DNA from: an uncultured Eubacterium sp.
GTDB taxonomy: Bacteria; Bacillota; Clostridia; Peptostreptococcales; Anaerovoracaceae
Length of the DNA stretch: 9,339 nt
Reading direction: 5' to 3'
Assembly: GCA_900542385.1 (NCBI GenBank)
Contig: UQNP01000063.1
Coordinates: 1 to 9,339 of the forward strand
Shown here: piece by piece, positions 1 through 6,196 of the stretch
Layout of the letters: every line of letters starts with the position of its first letter
How positions within the stretch are numbered: the stretch's first letter is position 1
Notes under the pieces: model-generated
Database searches by the model: none
What the model was told of the DNA's origin: nothing
What the model saw: the letters and a program-made list of their open reading frames with translations, nothing else
Program-made: the position numbers and the translations under genes

Positions 1-2
1 GC

Positions 3-662
3 GCAGGATTCATAACTGATATGATGAAGAAGAGCTATGATATATTAAAAGATCATCCTGTGAACAAAGCGCGTATAGAGAAGGGGCTTAATCCTGCCAA
101 TACCATATGGATATGGGGACAGGGAAGAAAGCCTAAGCTGTCATCCTTCTATGATAAATACGGAATAAAAGGAACTGCTATATCTGCCGTGGATCTTATA
201 AAAGGCATAGCCATATGTGCAGGTCTTAATTCAGTGGATGTTGAAGGAGCGACGGGAACGCTGCACACTAATTTTGACGGCAAGGCTCAGGCAGCTATAC
301 GAGAGTATGAAAACGGAATGGATTTTGTTTACATGCATCTTGAAGGTCCCGATGAGTGTTCTCATCAGGGAGACCGTGACGGCAAGATACAGTGTCTTGA
401 AAGCATAGATGAAAAAATTCTCAAACCGATAGTCGATCACCTTAAGGCTGCAGGAGAAGATTTCAAGGTCCTGGTGGTGCCTGATCACAGAACTCCTCTT
501 GCCATAAGGACACACTCAGCAACACCGGTGCCCTTTGTGATATACGACAGCGCAAATGAGCAGCCGTACGATAAAGATAAATGTTTCTGTGAGAGATCGG
601 GAGAAAAGGGAATGTATTTCGACAGCGGATTTGAGCTTGCGGATTTTTTGTTCGGAAAGTAA
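3..662 (+). CDS. apgM: 2,3-bisphosphoglycerate-independent phosphoglycerate mutase, archaeal (ApgM) type, 3' part only
   Basis: The frame is open to the left edge, so the start lies outside the window; the ATG at 21 is internal. About 220 residues are visible, roughly the C-terminal half of a family usually near 400 residues. The enzyme interconverts 3- and 2-phosphoglycerate in cytosolic glycolysis and belongs to the alkaline phosphatase superfamily of metal-dependent enzymes. Numbering from the ATG at 21, the family blocks appear in order: HPVN (12-15), IWIWGQG (29-35), SAVDLIKGI (55-63), EGATGT (75-80), the metal-binding block GPDECSHQGD (109-118) with D111 and H115, PDHRTP (154-159) with D155 and H156, and RTHSATPVPF (163-172) with H165. 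These are the ligands expected of this family. The stop is followed after 22 nt by the carboxypeptidase gene, so the two are probably co-transcribed. Identification is firm; only the missing N-terminal half is unknown. Confidence 0.93.
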   Translation, partial: AGFITDMMKKSYDILKDHPVNKARIEKGLNPANTIWIWGQGRKPKLSSFYDKYGIKGTAISAVDLIKGIAICAGLNSVDVEGATGTLHTNFDGKAQAAIREYENGMDFVYMHLEGPDECSHQGDRDGKIQCLESIDEKILKPIVDHLKAAGEDFKVLVVPDHRTPLAIRTHSATPVPFVIYDSANEQPYDKDKCFCERSGEKGMYFDSGFELADFLFGK

Positions 663-684
663 AGAATACAGCAGGATATAAAAT

Positions 685-2067
685 ATGACTTACAGGATCG
701 AAAAAATAACAAAAATAATCATACTTTTAATAATGACTGCGGCACTGGCCCTTACGGGTGCAGTGCCGTCTTTTGCGGCGGCAGATAATAATTCCAAAGA
801 CGGAAGGATGGTATCTTCAGCGGAGATAGACTGGGAAGATGCCCCTGACGTGGAAGGCACATCCGTCATAATGATAGACGGAGGAAGCGGTGAGATACTG
901 TATGAAAAAAATGCAGAAGAAAGACGTGATCCCGCCAGCATAACGAAGATACTCACATGTCTGGTAGTCCTGGAGAACATGGATCTTGACGATGAGATCA
1001 CCGTAGCTGAGGACTACGACGGCGCCGGGGAAAACATAGCGGTTAAAGCGGATGAAAGATTTACGGTGGAACAGCTGCTTTACGCAATGATGGTCGGCTC
1101 GGCCAACGATGCTGCGGAAGTCCTGGCTCTTGCTGCAGGAGGTGATATGGAGACCTTCTGCGATATGATGAATGAAAGGGCAAAGGAGTGCGGAGCGAAG
1201 AATACCAGTTTCACAAATCCTAACGGCATGAATTATGCGGGACAGGAAAATCACAGAACGACGGCCTACGATATAGCGATGATCGCGCGGGAGGCCATGA
1301 AGAACGATACCTTCAGAAAAATAGTGTCCACTGCGGAGTACAGGATACCGACCACGAATAAATCCGAGGCCAGGAATATAGAATCCACAAATCCGTGTCT
1401 TGGACTTTACGAGGGAACTACAGGAATAAAAACAGGTACTACGAGCGTGGCGGGATATTGCTTCTGCGGCTCGGCAAAAAAAGATGATACGGAGCTTATC
1501 GTCGTTAATCTCAACTCAGGAAGGGAACAGAGATTTTCAGAAACGATAAAGCTGTGGGACTACGGATTTTCGAAATACTATACGTATAAAGCGGCCGAAG
1601 GCGGTAAGGTCTTAGCTGAAGAGAGAGTTTCAAGAGGAGATAAAAGGGCTGTGAATGTAGGCGTTGAAGAAGACTTTGATATCACGCTGAACAAAGGTTA
1701 TGACCGCAAGAATATATCGCTTAAAACCGATATAGACGAAGATCTGAAAGCTCCTATCAAAAAGGGAACGGAAGTAGGAACGATCACTGCCGTAAACAGA
1801 GATGGAGAAGCGGTGGCTGCCTCACCGCTCATAGCCTTAGAAAATGTTGATGAGGGAGGCATACTTTCATATATAGGGATAGCTGATGAGGATCGGTTGT
1901 TTTTCTTTGCAGGTCTTGCGGCGGCTGTAATTCTTTTTATGATAATAGTAAGGATCATAAAGAGGATGAATTACAGAAAGAATAAGAGGAGACGCGCTCA
2001 GCGGCAGAGAAATGTAAGGCGGCGCGAATGGGAGAAGGAAAGAAATCCTTTTGACAGAAATGTTTGA
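685..2067 (+). CDS. D-alanyl-D-alanine carboxypeptidase (DacF/PBP5-like, class C low-molecular-mass PBP) with C-terminal membrane anchor
   Basis: A 460-residue penicillin-binding protein that trims the terminal D-alanine from peptidoglycan stem peptides outside the membrane. An N-terminal signal peptide (basic start, hydrophobic 11-26, likely cleavage around A31-A33) precedes a peptidase S11 domain. The three active-site motifs are present: S85-I-T-K88 (nucleophile serine), S139-A-N141 (usually SGN) and K249-T-G251. A PBP5-type C-terminal beta domain spans about 305-390. Residues 404-424 form one hydrophobic membrane segment, followed by a 35-residue tail with 16 Lys/Arg. Many relatives use an amphipathic helix as anchor, so this full transmembrane helix plus polybasic cytoplasmic tail is somewhat unusual. 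The ATG at 685 is chosen because it yields a complete signal peptide; an AGGA-like site lies about 8 nt upstream. The 3' end overlaps uvrC by 17 nt and carries its ribosome-binding site. The family is sure; the exact paralogue name (dacA, dacB or dacF) is not. Confidence 0.93.
   Translation: MTYRIEKITKIIILLIMTAALALTGAVPSFAAADNNSKDGRMVSSAEIDWEDAPDVEGTSVIMIDGGSGEILYEKNAEERRDPASITKILTCLVVLENMDLDDEITVAEDYDGAGENIAVKADERFTVEQLLYAMMVGSANDAAEVLALAAGGDMETFCDMMNERAKECGAKNTSFTNPNGMNYAGQENHRTTAYDIAMIAREAMKNDTFRKIVSTAEYRIPTTNKSEARNIESTNPCLGLYEGTTGIKTGTTSVAGYCFCGSAKKDDTELIVVNLNSGREQRFSETIKLWDYGFSKYYTYKAAEGGKVLAEERVSRGDKRAVNVGVEEDFDITLNKGYDRKNISLKTDIDEDLKAPIKKGTEVGTITAVNRDGEAVAASPLIALENVDEGGILSYIGIADEDRLFFFAGLAAAVILFMIIVRIIKRMNYRKNKRRRAQRQRNVRRREWEKERNPFDRNV
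2031..2039 (+). promoter_or_regulatory. Ribosome-binding site of uvrC, inside the carboxypeptidase gene
   Basis: A purine run GGAGAAGGA lies within the last codons of the upstream gene. Its AAGGA part is 11 nt from the TTG at 2051 and 20 nt from the in-frame ATG at 2060, so it favours TTG as the start. No closer site serves the ATG. Confidence 0.55.
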
Positions 2068-3949
2068 TATAAAAGAAAATCTTAAAAACCTTCCGGATTG
2101 CCCGGGAGTATATATGCACAAGGACAAGCTGGGGAAGATAATATACGTCGGTAAGGCTGTATCGCTTAAAAACCGTGTAAGACAGTATTTCCAGTCGAGC
2201 AGGAACATGGCGCCTAAAGTCCGCAGTATGGTGAGCCAGATAGCTGAATTTGAATATATTACTGCCGGGAGTGAAATGGAAGCCCTCATACTGGAATGCA
2301 ATCTGATAAAGAAGTACAGACCGAAGTATAACATCCTTTTAAGGGATGACAAGACCTATCCTTATATAAAGATAACAAATGAAGAATTTCCGCGCGTGAT
2401 AAAGACGCGAAGGATGAAAAAAGACGGAGGAAAATATTACGGTCCATACAGCGATGTAGGGGCCGTAAATATGATAGTGGATCTTCTCAATGACAGCTTT
2501 TCTTTGAAAAGATGCTCCGCACAGTCTTTTCCGAAAAGATTCAGGCCGTGCTTAAATTATCATATAAACCAGTGCCGCGGAATATGCAGCGGCTCTGTTG
2601 ACAGGGAAAAATACGCCGAGAGCGTGCAGGGGGCAAGAGAGTTCCTTGCAGGCAAAAACGGGAAAATACTTGCAGAACTAAAGAGAAAAATGGCGGAAGC
2701 ATCTGAAGAATTGAAATTTGAAGAAGCCGCGCGTTACAGGGATTATATAGAAGCGGCAAAATCCCTGTCTGCTACTCAGCGGGTTGTGATGCACCAGGAT
2801 ACTGACATAGATATAGTGATACCGGCAAAGGGCTCGGAAGAAGTCCATATAGTGGTATTTTTCGTAAGAGAAGGCAAGCTTACCGGAAGAGAGACCTATG
2901 AGATGGAGACGAGTCTGGGAGAAGAAAAGAAAGAACTCGTCTCCGCCTTTATAAATCAGCATTACAGTCAGATGACCAGTTTTCCGAAGGAAATACTGCT
3001 GACACACCTGCCTGATGACAGGGAAGTGCTTGAAAAATATATTTCCAGCATTGCAGGTCACCATGTTAAGATCGGACGCCCTCAGAAAGGGGAGAAGAAA
3101 GCTCTTGTCGACATGGCAGCAAAAGATGTGGTCGAAATGGTCAAAACCATAGACGAAAGGGCGGAAGCGGCAAAAGAGAGAAAATTCTCTCTTGGAAAAG
3201 AGATCTTTGATATCTTAAATGAGATGGGATATGAAAGGGGAGAATACAGCGGAAGAGAATACAGGTCGGAAGCTTACGATATATCGAATACGAACGGAGT
3301 GGACACTGTAGGAGCCATGGTGGTGTTCGATGGTCTTAAAGCTGATAAAAAAGGATATAGGAAATTCAGGATAAGGACAGTGGAAGGGCAGGACGATTAC
3401 GCATCTATGAAAGAGATGCTGACAAGGAGATTTGCACGCGTGTTCAAAGGTGATGAAGCTTTTGAAGTCCTGCCTGATATAATATTCATGGATGGCGGAA
3501 AAGGACATGTTTCCGCCGCTATTGAAGTGCTCTGCGCTTCTGGATTTGATATACCTGTAGTAGGAATGGTGAAAGATGATAAGCATAGGACGAAAGGTCT
3601 TGTTTACAGAGCAGCGGATTCGGAGAACGGCGAGTTTTGTGAGATCCCCCTCGAAGGTAAGACACTGCTGTTCAAATATATAGGCAGGCTTCAGGAGGAA
3701 GTGCATAGGTTTGCAATAGAATATCACCGGAATGTGAGGAATCGTAATGTTTCCGGTTCGGTACTGGATGAAATAGAAGGTATAGGACCGGTGAGAAGGA
3801 AAAATCTGCTCGAACATTTTAAAAGCGTGGAGTCCATAAAATCTGCGTCTGAGGAACAGCTTGAAAATGCACCCGGTATGAATTCAAAAGCAGCTAAAAG
3901 CGTATGGGAGTATTTTCACAGCGGTGCAGGGCAGCCATCACGGGAGTAA
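2051..3949 (+). CDS. uvrC: UvrABC system protein C, excinuclease subunit
   Basis: UvrC makes the 3' and 5' incisions around a DNA lesion bound by UvrB in nucleotide excision repair. The 632 residues show all family parts: a GIY-YIG nuclease (about 14-95, with GVY 19-21, YVG 32-34, R42 and the EALILE block 77-82), a cysteine region, a UVR domain that binds UvrB (about 205-240), an RNase H-like nuclease with D410 (YDISN), D481 (MDGGKGH) and H552 (VHRFAI) as the expected catalytic triad, and paired helix-hairpin-helix motifs (about 571-622). C155, C167, C175 and C179 have the spacing of the reported iron-sulfur cysteines of E. coli UvrC. The start is uncertain: TTG 2051 has the better spaced ribosome-binding site, whereas ATG 2060 (MFDIKEN) matches where many UvrC proteins begin. 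The gene overlaps the carboxypeptidase gene by 17 nt (or 8 nt from the ATG), suggesting coupled translation. Function is firm. Confidence 0.97.
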   Translation: MTEMFDIKENLKNLPDCPGVYMHKDKLGKIIYVGKAVSLKNRVRQYFQSSRNMAPKVRSMVSQIAEFEYITAGSEMEALILECNLIKKYRPKYNILLRDDKTYPYIKITNEEFPRVIKTRRMKKDGGKYYGPYSDVGAVNMIVDLLNDSFSLKRCSAQSFPKRFRPCLNYHINQCRGICSGSVDREKYAESVQGAREFLAGKNGKILAELKRKMAEASEELKFEEAARYRDYIEAAKSLSATQRVVMHQDTDIDIVIPAKGSEEVHIVVFFVREGKLTGRETYEMETSLGEEKKELVSAFINQHYSQMTSFPKEILLTHLPDDREVLEKYISSIAGHHVKIGRPQKGEKKALVDMAAKDVVEMVKTIDERAEAAKERKFSLGKEIFDILNEMGYERGEYSGREYRSEAYDISNTNGVDTVGAMVVFDGLKADKKGYRKFRIRTVEGQDDYASMKEMLTRRFARVFKGDEAFEVLPDIIFMDGGKGHVSAAIEVLCASGFDIPVVGMVKDDKHRTKGLVYRAADSENGEFCEIPLEGKTLLFKYIGRLQEEVHRFAIEYHRNVRNRNVSGSVLDEIEGIGPVRRKNLLEHFKSVESIKSASEEQLENAPGMNSKAAKSVWEYFHSGAGQPSRE

Positions 3950-3971
3950 GGGCTGTATTCCTTATTTTCTG

Positions 3972-4000
3972 TTGCGAAAAATTCCTCATGATGTTATAGT
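3972..4000 (+). promoter_or_regulatory. Sigma-A-type extended -10 promoter for the DUF1292 gene
   Basis: TTGCGA (3972-3977) and TATAGT (3995-4000) are separated by 17 nt, and a TG dinucleotide at 3992-3993 gives an extended -10 (TGTTATAGT). The -35 matches consensus at four of six positions and the -10 at five of six. Predicted transcription start is near 4007, leaving a leader of about 35 nt. It lies in the only sizeable gene-free gap of the window (3950-4041) and could also feed the downstream cassette by readthrough. Confidence 0.65.
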
Positions 4001-4030
4001 AAAGCTGTAAGTCAAATTATTTAATATCAC

Positions 4031-4035
4031 GGAGG
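4031..4035 (+). promoter_or_regulatory. Ribosome-binding site of the DUF1292 gene
   Basis: A consensus GGAGG is placed 6 nt before the ATG at 4042, confirming that start. Confidence 0.8.
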
Positions 4036-4041
4036 AAACCA

Positions 4042-4314
4042 ATGGCAGATAAAAAAGAATTGTACGGTTACGACGAAGAGGATATTCTCACTCTTGAATT
4101 CGACGATGGCAAAGAGGAAGAATGCGGGATCCTGGGAGTGTTCGATGCGCTGGGAAAAGAATATATCGCCCTTAATCCGCTGGGAACAGAGGATGTTTAT
4201 ATCTACGGCTATAAGGAATACGAAGAAGATTATGAGCTGATAGATATAGAAGACGATGAAGAGTTCAGCAAAGTCGTGGCTGAGTTCGAAAAGCTGGCGG
4301 TAGAAGAAATATAG
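4042..4314 (+). CDS. DUF1292 domain-containing protein (YrzB-like)
   Basis: A 90-residue, strongly acidic, soluble protein: 31 Asp/Glu against 7 Lys. The block ILTLEFDDGKEEECGILGVF (15-34), followed by KEYIALNPL and then an acidic stretch with paired tyrosines, is typical of the DUF1292 family, which is widespread in Firmicutes and has no settled function. No signal peptide, membrane segment or catalytic motif is seen. In Bacillus-type genomes the relative yrzB sits beside the yqgF/ruvX-type gene; here it stands alone after uvrC. It has its own promoter, a consensus ribosome-binding site and a terminator right after the stop, so it looks monocistronic with possible readthrough into the dehydrogenase cassette. 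The family call is good; the function is unknown. Confidence 0.88.
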   Translation: MADKKELYGYDEEDILTLEFDDGKEEECGILGVFDALGKEYIALNPLGTEDVYIYGYKEYEEDYELIDIEDDEEFSKVVAEFEKLAVEEI

Positions 4315-4331
4315 ATACGGCGGATGATAAA

Positions 4332-4363
4332 GGTACAGTTCCGAGGGACTGTGCCGTTTTTTT
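4332..4363 (+). terminator. Intrinsic terminator after the DUF1292 gene, in front of the dehydrogenase cassette
   Basis: GGTACAGT (4332-4339) pairs with ACTGTGCC (4348-4355), eight pairs with one G-U. Two more C-G pairs are possible in the TCCGAGGG loop, and G plus seven Ts follow. It starts 17 nt after the DUF1292 stop and ends 17 nt before the next ATG, so it also lies in the leader of the next gene and may act as an attenuator. Confidence 0.85.
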
Positions 4364-4380
4364 GTAGAAATGAGGTACAG
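4349..4380 (+). promoter_or_regulatory. Possible alternative hairpin pairing the terminator's second arm with the dehydrogenase ribosome-binding site
   Basis: AGGTACAG occurs at 4331-4338 (first terminator arm) and again at 4373-4380, overlapping the GAGG ribosome-binding site and running up to the ATG. CTGTGCC (4349-4355) can therefore pair with either copy. Pairing with the second (seven pairs, one G-U, 18-nt loop holding the T run) would undo the terminator but cover the ribosome-binding site. The pairings are seen directly; a regulatory role is inference, and an eight-base repeat may be chance. Confidence 0.3.
4372..4375 (+). promoter_or_regulatory. Ribosome-binding site deciding the start of the FAD dehydrogenase
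   Basis: GAGG sits 5 nt before the ATG at 4381. The earlier in-frame ATG at 4324 would add 19 residues encoded by the terminator itself and has no convincing site. Confidence 0.7.
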
Positions 4381-5769
4381 ATGAAGAAGTACGACATTAT
4401 TATAGTGGGAGCAGGTGCGAGCGGAGTATTCATGTCATACGAGCTGACCAAACTCGATGTGAATGCTTCTGTGCTGATGATAGATAAAGGAGCTCCGCTT
4501 GAAAACAGACAATGCCCGATAAAGCTGGGCTCTGAAAAATGTCTCAAGTGCAGTCCGTGCCATATAATGAACGGATACGGCGGAGCAGGAACTCTTTCCG
4601 ATGGGAAATACAATATTACTACGCAGTTCGGAGGAGATCTCCATAATTATGTGGGGCGCGGTAAGGCGATGGAACTGATGGAGTATGTGGATGAAGTTTT
4701 ATGCGGCTTTGGAGGAGCTGACGCCAAGCTGTATTCTACGGCCAGCTCCGAGCTTAAGACAGTAGCTTTGAGAAACGATCTTCATCTGCTGGAGGCGAGA
4801 GTGAGACATCTTGGTACTGACCGCAATGTAAAGATACTTGAGAGGATCTTCGAGTACTGCAAAAAAAAGACGGATATGGAATTCTATACCTCCATAGAAA
4901 GTGTAAAAAGAGAGGATGACGGCACCTTCGTCGTGCTGACCGATGACGGACGCAGATACGGATGCAGGGATCTGGTGCTTGCAACGGGAAGATCCGGATC
5001 GAAATGGATATCGGGTATCTGTGATGAATTCGGAATAAAACAGAAGAAAAACAGAGTAGATATAGGTGTAAGAGTTGAGCTTCCTGCCGAGATATTCAAA
5101 CATATAACGGATGATGTGTACGAGAGCAAGATCGTTTACAAGACAGATAAGTACAATGATATGGTCAGGACTTTCTGCATGAATCCGTACGGAGAAGTGG
5201 TCGCTGAAAATACAAACGGGATAGTGACGGTAAACGGACACAGCTATGCAGATGAAGCGCTCAGGACTGAAAATACGAATTTTGCACTCCTTGTTTCAAA
5301 TAGATTCACAGAGCCTTTTGAAGACAGCAACGAGTATGGTGAGTCCATAGCAAAACTGTCCAATATGCTGGGAGGCGGTGTCCTGCTGCAAAGATTCGGA
5401 GACCTTGTGAAAGGAAGACGAAGCAGCGAGAGGAGAATGGAAAAGTGCTTTACGCGTCCTACGCTCAAAGCAACTCCGGGTGATCTGAGTCTCGTTATAC
5501 CTAAGAGGCAGCTTGATAATATCATAGAGATGATATATGCCCTTGATAAGATAGCTCCGGGAACAGCAAACGAAGACACGCTGCTTTACGGAGTGGAAGT
5601 AAAATTTTACAATTCAAAAGTCGAAGTAGATGAAAATCTTCAGACTAAAATAGATGGTTTATATGCTCTCGGCGATGGGTCGGGAGTGACGCATTCGCTT
5701 TCGCAGGCATCGGCCAGCGGAGTGTATGTAGGAAGGATACTGGCGAAAAAATATGAGGGAAAGGAATGA
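4381..5769 (+). CDS. FAD-dependent dehydrogenase, COG2509-like, with four-cysteine motif
   Basis: A 462-residue flavoprotein. The N-terminus has a Rossmann strand and dinucleotide-binding motif IIIVGAGASG (6-15), with an acidic residue ending the second strand (VLMIDKG, D35). A cysteine cluster follows, C45-X8-C54-X2-C57-X2-C60, running into NGYGGAGTLSDGKYN (64-78), the hallmark of the uncharacterised COG2509 dehydrogenases. LVLATGRSG (198-206) and the C-terminal IDGLYALGDGSG (424-435) complete FAD binding. No signal or membrane segment is visible, so it is probably cytosolic. The substrate is unknown; the cysteines could hold an iron-sulfur cluster, bind metal or cycle as thiols. It is first in a four-gene cassette, with only 4 nt before the next gene. 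The start at 4381 is chosen on the GAGG 5 nt upstream and because the Rossmann motif begins right after it. Fold and cofactor are firm; the reaction is not. Confidence 0.85.
   Translation: MKKYDIIIVGAGASGVFMSYELTKLDVNASVLMIDKGAPLENRQCPIKLGSEKCLKCSPCHIMNGYGGAGTLSDGKYNITTQFGGDLHNYVGRGKAMELMEYVDEVLCGFGGADAKLYSTASSELKTVALRNDLHLLEARVRHLGTDRNVKILERIFEYCKKKTDMEFYTSIESVKREDDGTFVVLTDDGRRYGCRDLVLATGRSGSKWISGICDEFGIKQKKNRVDIGVRVELPAEIFKHITDDVYESKIVYKTDKYNDMVRTFCMNPYGEVVAENTNGIVTVNGHSYADEALRTENTNFALLVSNRFTEPFEDSNEYGESIAKLSNMLGGGVLLQRFGDLVKGRRSSERRMEKCFTRPTLKATPGDLSLVIPKRQLDNIIEMIYALDKIAPGTANEDTLLYGVEVKFYNSKVEVDENLQTKIDGLYALGDGSGVTHSLSQASASGVYVGRILAKKYEGKE
5761..5765 (+). promoter_or_regulatory. Ribosome-binding site deciding the start of the C_GCAxxG_C_C gene
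   Basis: AAGGA in the last codons of the dehydrogenase gene lies 8 nt before the ATG at 5774. An earlier in-frame ATG at 5753 lies upstream of this site and is disfavoured. Confidence 0.65.
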
Positions 5770-5773
5770 TTGT

Positions 5774-6196
5774 ATGTCGGATATTGCAGTAAAAGCAGTA
5801 GAAAATCACAGGAAAGGATACAACTGCGCCCAGGCTGTAGCATGTGCCTTTGCTGACAGACTGGGAATTGACGAAAAGGAGATTTTCAAGACCATGGAAG
5901 CTTACGGCTTCGGCATGGGCACTATGGGAACGTGCGGAGCTGTGTCGGCGATGGCGGCAGTGATCGGTATGAATGAATCTGATGGAGATCTTAATAACCC
6001 GTCCACGAAAAGGATATGTTACAAGAAGATGAAGGAGCTGACACAGAAATTCATCGAAAAGAATCAGTCCATTATATGCAGGGAAATAAAAGGCGTTGAC
6101 ACAGGAGTTGTGCTCAGAAGCTGCGACGGGTGCGTAGAAGATGCCGCAGAGCTTCTTGAGGAATACATGGAGACGAACGGGAGGAAAGATGATTGA
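5774..6196 (+). CDS. C_GCAxxG_C_C family protein, probable redox-active cysteine protein
   Basis: A 140-residue soluble protein with seven cysteines (C18, C24, C54, C82, C102, C117, C120). The order of blocks fits the C_GCAxxG_C_C family: a Cys in YNCAQAV (16-22), a glycine-rich stretch then TCGAV (53-57), a Cys in IICREI (100-105), and the final pair SCDGC (116-120) before an acidic helix. Members are often encoded beside oxidoreductases in anaerobes and are thought to be redox active, some being selenoproteins; no in-frame UGA is seen here. The central block reads TCGAVSA, a relaxed form of the signature. The start at 5774 leaves 4 nt from the dehydrogenase stop; the end overlaps the acyl-CoA synthetase by 4 nt (TTGA). 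It may pass electrons to or from the flavoenzyme, which is inference. Family call good, function unproven. Confidence 0.8.
   Translation: MSDIAVKAVENHRKGYNCAQAVACAFADRLGIDEKEIFKTMEAYGFGMGTMGTCGAVSAMAAVIGMNESDGDLNNPSTKRICYKKMKELTQKFIEKNQSIICREIKGVDTGVVLRSCDGCVEDAAELLEEYMETNGRKDD
6179..6184 (+). promoter_or_regulatory. Ribosome-binding site supporting the TTG start of the acyl-CoA synthetase
   Basis: GGGAGG lies 8 nt before the TTG at 6193. The ATG at 6190 is in another frame, and the next in-frame ATG (6229) has no comparable site. Confidence 0.7.

Noticed and set aside
1127..1140. TGGCTCTTGCTGC resembling a sigma-54 -24/-12 promoter
   Set aside because: The distance between GG and GC is 8 rather than 10 nt, and it lies inside the carboxypeptidase coding region.
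3215..3817. 200-codon open frame on the minus strand opposite uvrC
   Set aside because: It lies wholly inside the well-conserved uvrC gene, its translation shows no recognisable domain, and it looks like a by-product of plus-strand codon bias. The same holds for the other minus-strand frames opposite genes in the window.
3944..3967. Possible hairpin TAAGG (3947-3951) / CCTTA (3960-3964) followed by a T-rich stretch, as a uvrC terminator
   Set aside because: Only five firm pairs, mostly A-T, with G-U extensions, and the stem includes the stop codon. Too weak to call a terminator.
4324..4380. Earlier in-frame ATG at 4324 for the FAD dehydrogenase
   Set aside because: The extra residues would be encoded by the terminator hairpin, no good ribosome-binding site precedes it, and the Rossmann motif begins right after the ATG at 4381.
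4699..5241. 180-codon open frame on the minus strand opposite the FAD dehydrogenase
   Set aside because: Covered by a gene with clear FAD motifs; low-complexity translation with no family resemblance.
5753..5773. Earlier in-frame ATG at 5753 for the C_GCAxxG_C_C protein
   Set aside because: It lies upstream of the best ribosome-binding site (AAGGA 5761-5765), which is spaced for the ATG at 5774.
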